From: Paludibacteraceae bacterium
GTDB lineage: Bacteria; Bacteroidota; Bacteroidia; Bacteroidales; Paludibacteraceae
DNA: 35,105 bases
Assembly (NCBI GenBank): GCA_017448345.1
Contig: JAFSLP010000015.1
Location: 1 to 35,105 of the forward strand
Direction: 5' to 3'
In this document: positions 32,001-35,105 of the stretch, in pieces
How positions within the stretch are numbered: the stretch's first letter is position 1
Layout of the letters: each line of letters begins with the position of its first letter
Notes under the pieces: generated by a model
Databases searched by the model: none
Told to the model about the DNA's origin: nothing
Seen by the model: only the letters and a program-made list of their open reading frames with translations
Program-made: the position numbers and the translations under genes

Positions 32001-34740
32001 AGGTGATCTGCTGCGTGTCGTCATCGGTCTTCTTGTCATCCGCCTTGAAGGGGTAACCGACGTTGTTGACGATGTCGCAGTGCTCTATCTCTATATAGGC
32101 ACGTCCGTTGGCGGTGACGATACCGTGGTCGAGTATAGTGCTGCCCACACGCACTGTATCCGCCATGTTGTTACGGATGACGCAGTTGACCATCTTCAGC
32201 TCGGCATAGCTGACGTTGCCGTCGGCGCGCAGGTGCTCGCCGTTGACATAGACCGCCGCGCCCTTGGGGGACGAGCAGTTGGTGATGACGCTGTTGCGGA
32301 GCTGGTTGCCGGTCATGTGGATACGTTTCGCCACTGGCGTGGAGGCGTTGTTGACCAGCAGTCCGCCGCCCGCATGCGCGGAGTTGGACAGATAGACATT
32401 ATGGGTGTTGGCGTCGGCAAGGGTGAAGCCATCGACCACGGCGTGCTCCACGTTCACCATGGCGACGACGTGCGCGGCGTTGTTCTCATAACCGCGCACA
32501 CCGCCTATACCGGTGATATTCGCCGTGATAGTCGAGACATAGTCGCGCGGGTTACGCCCTTCGGTGTTGGTGCCCGTCAGAGAGGAGGGATAGCCACCAT
32601 ACAGACGCATATGGCTCTCCACGCGGATAGCGGCGGAACGGATGTTACGGTCAAGGTAGTTACCCGGTCCTGCCGTATTGATGGTTCCTTCTTTGACGAG
32701 AATCTGGATGTACTCATACCGCTGCTTTTCGCCAGTAGGCAGTCCGTCTCCGTCCAGAGCGGGAATCATATAGTGGTGATTGCCGCCATCGTCATCGACG
32801 AGGTACTGGCGGAAAAACTGGATGGCTTCGCCCAAGTCGCGCACCGGTGTGTCCCAACTGTTACCTTCATGACCGGAATAGGTAAAATTATCTTTCGCAT
32901 CATATACGCCTTTGCGGTTCGGGTTGATGAAGATAGTCGGGATAGAGTCACCGTTCCCTTTCCTGCCCTCTATACCCTGCTGCGGGACAAGCGCATAGGT
33001 CATGGGGTCGGGCTTGCGCACCAACGCACCCAGCGTAGAAACCGGCTCGTAGGGGTTCGACACAACGCCATAGTCCGTATGGGCGTGCCGGATCCACTGG
33101 GAGGCGTCCTGTATAGCGTCCGTGACCTGCACACCTTTCTGGTCCAAGGCAGAATAAGAGGTCAAGTGCCATATACGCGGACCCGGGATGTCCGTCAAAC
33201 GCTCCAGAGAAGTGAACACACCGGCACCATAGATACCCTTTGCGGTATTGACAGAGTCCCAGTTCAGCGGCGTAACCGTAGGTTCAAAGAAACAGGGGAA
33301 ACTGCTGGACGAATTCTTAATCGGCAGGTTGTGCTTGTCCAGCGAGAACACCATCTCTTTCTGCACACCGGTCCAGTCGGATATATCATGGTTCATGAAC
33401 GCCGTATGATAGACAAAAATCTGATGCCCCGTCGTATCCGCCACTTGGCGAACGGAGGCGAACTGGATGTCATTGTTCGACTCGCACTTGTTGCCCCAGA
33501 ACACGGAGTTGTAGATCATACCGCAGTCGCGGATATAGATACCTCCGCTTCGTCCGTGGCGGCGACCGTAATAGGTGACATCGGGGGAGATACAGTTATT
33601 AGCCGTCACCGTGGCGTGGTTAATCGTACCGCCTTCGGCGAGGTAGATACCTCCGGCTTCGGCGGTAGCGGTGTTGTTATTGATGACGCAGGCGGAGGAG
33701 AAGGGCGAGTAATAACTGATACCTCTGTCTGTGGGGTACTCGCTTGGTACATGGCATATCGCCAGACCGCCACCGCATCGTGCTACGCAGTTGGTGATAT
33801 GGCTATGCCCCACCTGTCCGTCATACTCGACGCAGGCACCGCCGCCGTAGCCTTGCAGCACGCCGATACCGATGGTCTGGCAGGTCTGTATGAAGCAGAA
33901 CTCCACTATACCGCCACCGTCGCAATAGATGCCACCGCCACGCATCGTAGCGGAACAACGCTCGACGATACAGTTCTTCAGCGTGGCATTGCCCACGAGA
34001 TAGGCACCTCCTCCGTAGGCTGTGTGCTCACGCACCGACGTGCTACGTGTGGAGGCGTTACCGCTGGAGATGACGCATCCGTCCACAGAGGCAGGGTACT
34101 CCAAGGGCTTGAAGTGGTCCTTGAGCGCATCATCCGTCGTCTCGAACTTGCCGTTCGTACCGAACCATACGACATGGTAGGAGCTGGCAGGGAAAGTAGT
34201 GTTATACCGTCCGCGCTCTTTGTCGAACGAGAACGTAGGCGGCGTGGTGGAGTGGTTTCCGGAGAGGACGGTCTTGTGACGGAAATCCCATTGGGAGACA
34301 ATTTCTTCGCCGGAGGTTGTTCCTATACCGTTCGGGTCCGCCCAGTTCTCGCTGCATTTATTGCCGTTGGACATGATACGGTCGCCGGGTTTGGACTCCG
34401 GATTGGCAGGGTTAAAACCGCCATAGACATGAATACCGCTATAGATCTTAAACGAGGTATTGAGCATGGAGCCGCCGGAGGACTCAGTGGACTCCGTCGG
34501 TACATACTGGCCTGCGGCTATATAGACGGAGCCGGAGGTGAGGTTGTTGGCTTTGAGGTAGTCGCGGAGGTCGTTGATAGCGTCCTGCACACGGTTTTTA
34601 GGTGCACCCCAAGAACGCCCGTCGTTCTCATACGAGCCGTTCGGGTGCACATACCGGATGGTGTCCGTCTGTGCCTGCGCGCCAACAGACAATGCGCACA
34701 GCACTATAGTCAGAAATAATATGTATATATTGCGTTTCAA
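20005..34740 (-). CDS. Giant secreted beta-helix protein, about seven modules, T9SS-like C-terminus
   Basis: The 4911-residue protein has a signal peptide (about 1-24, ending VGAQAQ). Modules start near residues 27, 600, 1120, 2195, 2675, 3490 and 4005. Most open with a strand, DGSSW-type turn and an A(I/V)D/E helix (GRSWGAPKNRVQDAINDL; GSSWATPFGQGQLQDAVDVA) and end with a (D/E)(I/M/L)GA(Y/I/L)E-type motif (PDIGAIENT, QIDMGAYEYD, GGNVDLGALE). Between are right-handed parallel beta-helix runs such as GGGIYCDGGGIVEFCFI and AGGIYLAEGGTINHATV. Residues about 1420-1760 of module 3 hold an inserted beta-sandwich-like, Thr/Tyr-rich region. The last 60 residues (VYTSSGKLVRTVTASGSEFT...) match T9SS type A sorting domains. 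It is probably an outer-surface adhesin or polysaccharide-interacting protein; enzymatic activity is not shown. A single uninterrupted frame argues it is functional. Confidence 0.93.
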   Translation of the reverse strand: MKRNIYILFLTIVLCALSVGAQAQTDTIRYVHPNGSYENDGRSWGAPKNRVQDAINDLRDYLKANNLTSGSVYIAAGQYVPTESTESSGGSMLNTSFKIYSGIHVYGGFNPANPESKPGDRIMSNGNKCSENWADPNGIGTTSGEEIVSQWDFRHKTVLSGNHSTTPPTFSFDKERGRYNTTFPASSYHVVWFGTNGKFETTDDALKDHFKPLEYPASVDGCVISSGNASTRSTSVREHTAYGGGAYLVGNATLKNCIVERCSATMRGGGIYCDGGGIVEFCFIQTCQTIGIGVLQGYGGGACVEYDGQVGHSHITNCVARCGGGLAICHVPSEYPTDRGISYYSPFSSACVINNNTATAEAGGIYLAEGGTINHATVTANNCISPDVTYYGRRHGRSGGIYIRDCGMIYNSVFWGNKCESNNDIQFASVRQVADTTGHQIFVYHTAFMNHDISDWTGVQKEMVFSLDKHNLPIKNSSSSFPCFFEPTVTPLNWDSVNTAKGIYGAGVFTSLERLTDIPGPRIWHLTSYSALDQKGVQVTDAIQDASQWIRHAHTDYGVVSNPYEPVSTLGALVRKPDPMTYALVPQQGIEGRKGNGDSIPTIFINPNRKGVYDAKDNFTYSGHEGNSWDTPVRDLGEAIQFFRQYLVDDDGGNHHYMIPALDGDGLPTGEKQRYEYIQILVKEGTINTAGPGNYLDRNIRSAAIRVESHMRLYGGYPSSLTGTNTEGRNPRDYVSTITANITGIGGVRGYENNAAHVVAMVNVEHAVVDGFTLADANTHNVYLSNSAHAGGGLLVNNASTPVAKRIHMTGNQLRNSVITNCSSPKGAAVYVNGEHLRADGNVSYAELKMVNCVIRNNMADTVRVGSTILDHGIVTANGRAYIEIEHCDIVNNVGYPFKADDKKTDDDTQQITCTNPAHSGHVLHGFIRVNNSIIFCNGDRPLDNRGELGSVGQVMSVFPDGQDYVFGEYNMFDKDLRLQNISTDQPKGFFTYGFRKTVPQEFVPGEDEGIESRETTFGASLDATLPDEKNNKAIFTRTNSTDTNYPGFVNPSRNVGVSITGDKPLYGGTVSYAPLNTNPCVNAAFVPAYDNFKYDRTDNILRNRGGAPDIGAIENTNLPEAGTVLYVTPDGAGKRDGSSWGNAIAGNTVYVLNNITGPGLAAGDSIDTQNNARLVNKSTKEPVLTTDDRYQGGFAKSWITSYKKDGISTTTSTDAWVTNIEVHDGGPEAGRDTTHLNEYINYTSTNITNSGSTPTGWTPQSMLNSNYPYGEISGASRSFWRAEGNTTPYSDDGVKDTSVGVDDTEASWIRDGIVTVTNERREKYVSGLQWAVEEAARRNHVATRLPEESFDTLVQVWVGAGKYTDYKGFIMRDSVTVLGGFPTGIFSSPGLGERKALLADSSTVTVPKAVENVNVRSRDYETILQISDINPYQDSITINPAARFFSDNDYSLIETSDTVIFEYKKKTYIDTYTYTDKTVTDITDTYIFSPTTTYNTTPTSNISSNGYQYLTYGKATATLDCWHLAYPNTQLSPDSGHYFVALENQSNTGSKPMKIYDYETNEYIETRENTTRRIGNGSLTGLRYWQKFKNIPAGKYSFTLDMMGGYRDNTKSSYPFDIYTHSNIFFHILDNDSVDLVDPIELKCRGNTLTDTNKDNVRGSAYRKTIEFTTSNDGNVIILVEVRDGTRNTLDKDATYGREGGGDPDTIPCKYEWDGGTCNKGNHYGSLNPNRREFFIANLQLQNIDEVPSYVLTGKDSVIVDTIVVEPRTNYRTTKQNYTITKTRTTLRKRVLQMPDVTNPVYFSSFGNPISGGSSDSIAHCERIDSIDNLTRRSRSGSVLWIPDPNYKRYNEIYWDGFTIRHGFVYDQATPHGGGAGVSMYEGSHLQNCIITDNFYGANKVKGGGVFCDGSTSTIEGCFILNNTTTRGTQMTESQLFAGGMFIYEGTCFNSLIANNFARGYGNVGLCVGKFYNNTVAYNRGMYGGDESGVGGIRIAKGANMELFMANCIIYGNSGLAVDATAGGSVNSAPFVNCYIQSKKAITKSEFLNAINNYKAGKTYYGIGNVFLNGEDPNETTTPFVADVDNGIYTGGAKNSNDFSLRENSGCVNAGTDDFEGTLYTAVGNYLTVNKKTVNDSTIRATDYFKAVEGVELPSNDVVFANRVQDCQIDMGAYEYDGAKNIKPDTTTHPGKAIYYVMFDSPGGDASADSPKNAACKQKLQKVLDAAGRYKHALMTDGTYDKGDSVMVEGKMIPKTFIADKPNKHWTVEVRLEGDDTNATTSSVYGDWYTPTRSTKHSIETYHDNTLDYSFIIPHGVQVKGGYTSTFYHEEGGKIVDERDPLTYRTVLSGKITSTTGAEGNCYHVVTFTDDLFNVDDEKWLKNNKGQVIRNQLAVLTDEKDRAVVDGLFIEDGLANSSDEEDKIGAGAIVPAYAHIRNCVIQNNEASGNGGGLYLLPKALVSGTIIKKNTADKGGGIYIEPATNTANDSIAHIYSTTICENSAQTTAGGLWFENTYARVNSTAIWHNTANDFANVAGSFTRTSAETDYPFLFCAVESRRLEGQGNVLLSPSETEGVRWDRLDPFNAILYYPIEMSSTLSRAGMTYSEWEKACRKYPTLETVDIAGINRLSWTVPNIERGYKWGTDTFVVKRNDFIEIGARALNKTFEIKVDEKYVMKRLFVMHTDLLDSKAARDLQDNTDNSDIAHMYRQMGSCIYNPFHRLGDAFEYIIAARKMNPAKYRNTVFEVYIEKGTYYPYRNAYGEQDEVRNNTFLVPEAIYIIGGIDSKQADHKYGQEGFLDKFTRDSIITNHREDVTIPGTESEYTINFALLDSIRLRDDRHRPMRDYNLNSVIEPWELDRQTILSGDAVSGEDFTHVYHVVTMHADTAYIGPQPIKYKKATLDTQGMYVFSDTIAPTDTASFHLENELSVLARTTDFDGIQFTGGYANQFDLADAARHPYTQKTYFCGGGILVDGNWTESVNEVGAEPLNMTYPAKYNIPIIVENCSFNNNMAANGGALFSNGGIYMFGSHFTQNYSQGPVTELDQQNILWSAGGCIAANATCDIANTLFDNNEAKRGLYPLTATSKENIPDADARQGFGGVLSIGPKAQMRVVNCHFMRNKAVAYPSIYNMLANNRYSTSDSMQFAFNTIFWGNEVFEVEKLADLQHREAPADSTENAFKLKYKGSRSGVFHYDHSKWERYEQLFQEYDGLYNYHFAKGDTFNTEVTSKLAQLRALGDSIEGLYFCSYRKDYGPSSMKPNAEGYLMTRDELKAYKDSRSTPVRPAQLYDSLFSYVHGNNNVLINRSNTAVDGPNFRQPTFVAGLDGYMQNADWLQTRITLTTDQGWGHLKQSVSRQNYFTTKYTGATQFATAEEALAAAKEENPEATEEDVFPRQGMPTATFNNSQPNPPAMYNYLAKQYGTFLSQSNPPLPLGNDYYMAYTRSVSDTSTVGNMLRISSSPRMKVEDVYIDMGIYEYQYVQLDIKGNEVDTVWVATKTKDPIRHDGLTFETPTTDLQEAIDLLMSSHNNHDKYVCLLRDDDDEGAAFTPTNVIDNRRAFVVTSNTLAPLLPDSAMTDYDYGVKSLTFLGGYNYNVKDEKRDPFAHPTVIEMPNVGNSSQRNQLFVIEDMTRERTQANYMGEVTSRDTVVIPVTFDGITFINPYSTRDANAESTDLGGLMSMKGGAAIYYRWQRQYEDKNSSGVFTPDFNNVLHADSTMLDGEKVKLPKLTISNCVFMENGARTADKSERSPAVRIDHGGGSSLIVNSLFHSNAGAPLYAKHYDEVVGENNLPTEPNDVIVVNSTFALNDGHVTLLSDHSEVHNSLIWLDDLASDTLTQLELREHADGQDPEYIEHKWNKHTDKQGLADRVTNNAFWSCFLAGDDTYRNEPLVTDNGNVFEGPRFVEPDVDASTPEERRARNFRLNPGIRTMNMADTTLYRNRVFFRMHPDTSEATHGKYWRRSNGFKSTGITTLRNDSDLASKPRLLGLGMERGAYECQAVLQRVLYVQPTLPAYSAGDGSSWATPFGQGQLQDAVDVAAVYTYLNKSADDRESRKAYVFVKTSGDSHERNDIIARDGVYVYGGIPMSCNDTAFVDRSSDQPRFTNDECQRYVNYIRSITPGVIAPGAEPSRINTLLTEAAAPYKTGFLLDGFVFTNPDSVFTTSPLVLADSLTAVRNCLFTGNIVSGSAPLADIQRGLLYNSLFYADTAQTVVRIGAHGLALNNTVIASRLTDTAIDSTEAQTGAVVNNIEGHISRLHCFAPYLTSANAYTLPAYLTNMPALAYQLHEHSKAVNSGRESLPALFDPYTADSTVHFGHDRDILGNPRRIGGNVDLGALEAWRVEPGTDVQITAVTNPLHTQSELEQATEETRRRAYLDHYGGNAYPHPGSVVYLMDSSAMTMQYQDEDFEQIDADMYFRPGYMLLKSGASFFGNGHNVRMNYVAVEKKFVNQRYSMTALPYDYSVANVIATTYTSSNDSLAQTLRPVDFRSYQYSGAARSAKDYVFQTENSSLWLPVDTLNRTATEGYLMDFGTKQDTTLRFTAFATQTNYVYTESEDEPDKTIYLTQYDHRIAGNGTTLDFTRQEDMGWNMKGLPWLVSDYRTDTILLEGNYLRQMYIPHVFYQMDGAGNYMTDGDQIYTSRSWDKGATLSMGNAFFTQTATRKGREEVIFHLPYFGRNKREARPLVRMMSSRRQSDILTAMPDSAAGKNVQYSYGRDGMKWQANMLSPQMYLLDSKRLSRISLLGAAPTEVDIPLGVYVPQNDQINDKMANDQMVNDFTFSLPEKEAFEGYRYVWLIDYALRRYTNLMEEDYTASIEPGTNNTRFAVRIGGFPKTGADGKRQYVVFATDRTLYVRGLVSGDKITVYTSSGKLVRTVTASGSEFTMPLPVISGYVVKVNDTSHKVINI
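20398..20448 (-). repeat. In-frame micro-repeat near the C-terminus of the giant protein
   Basis: Units built on AAATGACCAAAT recur at 12 to 15 bases and encode NDQI NDKMA NDQMV ND (about residues 4765-4781). The low-complexity stretch looks inserted into an otherwise ordinary domain. Confidence 0.75.
28290..31150. other. AT-rich segment inside the giant gene
   Basis: Composition drops sharply over about 2.9 kb of the giant gene: 19/60 G+C at 30241-30300 against 37/60 at 32341-32400. It covers residues about 1197-2150, most of module 3, and the reading frame stays open across both edges. Edges are judged by eye and may be off by 50-100 bases. It suggests recombination with, or acquisition from, an AT-richer relative. 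Confidence 0.75.
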
Positions 34741-34767
34741 AATATCAACCCTTTATACATTAAGATT

Positions 34768-34788
34768 GTACATCGTACATCGTACATT
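34768..34788. repeat. 7-bp tandem repeat upstream of the giant gene
   Basis: GTACATC, GTACATC and GTACATT lie 28-48 bases before the giant gene's start codon, within its likely leader. Confidence 0.85.
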
Positions 34789-34810
34789 AAATAATTCTAC
34801 TGTTCTTCCC

Positions 34811-34890
34811 ATTCTCCTTCCATCCTCCTTCCATCCTGCCGGAATACCATCTCGTGACCATTCCGCGACCACTACGGATGTCACCGTACT
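34811..34890. repeat. Dispersed 11-bp-phased TACC repeat, copy C
   Basis: CCTTCCATCCT occurs twice in tandem, then after a 6-base step the 11-base units ATACCATCTCG, TGACCATTCCG, CGACCACTACG and GATGTCACCGT. The ACCACTACG element is shared with copies A and B. Confidence 0.85.
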
Positions 34891-34989
34891 ATGCCTGCCC
34901 CCCTCGCTCTATGTGTAGTTTGCGTTGTCGGGTTTTTAGAAAAAACATTTTTTTCTTTTTAGTCCAAAATTGGCTCACTGGGGAAAACC

Positions 34990-34998
34990 TGTGGATAA
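34990..34998 (-). promoter_or_regulatory. Perfect DnaA-box sequence
   Basis: TGTGGATAA is the reverse complement of the DnaA consensus TTATCCACA. It follows GGGGAAAACC and an AT-rich stretch (34930-34965). One box does not make an origin. The 365 bases from 34741 to the window end contain this, the repeats above, and no gene that I can support. Confidence 0.4.
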
Positions 34999-35105
34999 GT
35001 TATGCAAAAATAGTAACGAGACGATATAAGAAGAACGGAATATCAACCACTCCTCTTAATTGCGCTCGAAACGCTTTGATCTTTGAATTGAATGATTCGG
35101 CAGAA

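Noticed and set aside
31966-34719. 917-residue open frame on the plus strand opposite the giant gene
   Set aside because: Antisense shadow of the beta-helix repeats; no signal, domain or promoter supports it.
34998-35040. Promoter for the giant gene at TATTTTTG (minus strand, 35012-35005)
   Set aside because: The -7-like match is weak and there is no TTG at the 20-base spacing seen in the other promoters of this window.

Overview
The window comes from a Bacteroidota chromosome, most likely order Bacteroidales. The evidence is a set of promoters of the TTG-N20-TAnnTTTG type, weak use of Shine-Dalgarno sequences, secreted proteins with type IX secretion (T9SS)-like C-termini, and typical families of this phylum (IgGFc-binding-like proteins, DUF4143 ATPase, endonuclease I with beta-sandwich domains). 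No gene here fixes the genus.

Layout: (1) 1-900: short repeats and a 5'-truncated DUF4143 ATPase remnant. (2) 900-2480, minus strand: translation operon infC-rpmI-rplT, ending at a strong bidirectional terminator. The infC start is non-canonical and the infC-rpmI spacer is structured. (3) 2520-7717, plus strand: a lipoprotein with two OB-like repeats, a PpiD/SurA-type periplasmic folding factor, an AmpG-like MFS permease and phosphatidylserine synthase, closely spaced behind one promoter, i.e. an envelope-biogenesis run. (4) 7790-8071: an 88-bp composite tandem repeat whose 39-nt hairpins show compensatory base changes. (5) 8123-18739, plus strand: a secreted endonuclease I, then IgGFc-like protein / OmpA-family protein / second IgGFc-like protein / PAP2 phosphatase, which looks like a surface-protein locus. 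(6) 18770-19320: tRNA-Val(TAC) with its own promoter, a duplicated tRNA 3' end, terminators and dispersed repeats. (7) 19365-34740, minus strand: a single 4911-residue secreted protein made of about seven beta-helix modules with a T9SS type A-like tail, followed one base later by a TrhA/hemolysin III membrane protein. (8) 34741-35105: intergenic repeats, one perfect DnaA-box sequence, no gene seen.

Common threads are envelope and surface biology and a striking load of short tandem repeats (7, 8, 9, 11, about 12, 25 and 88 bp units), mostly between genes but in two places inside coding sequence and in frame. Two long coding sequences (15041-17977 and the giant gene) are composition mosaics, with AT-rich stretches embedded in GC-richer sequence. 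The candidates for something undescribed are the 88-bp covarying hairpin array, the 11-bp phased TACC repeats at gene ends, the giant modular protein with its AT-rich replacement, and two promoter sub-classes that share spacer sequence as well as core boxes.
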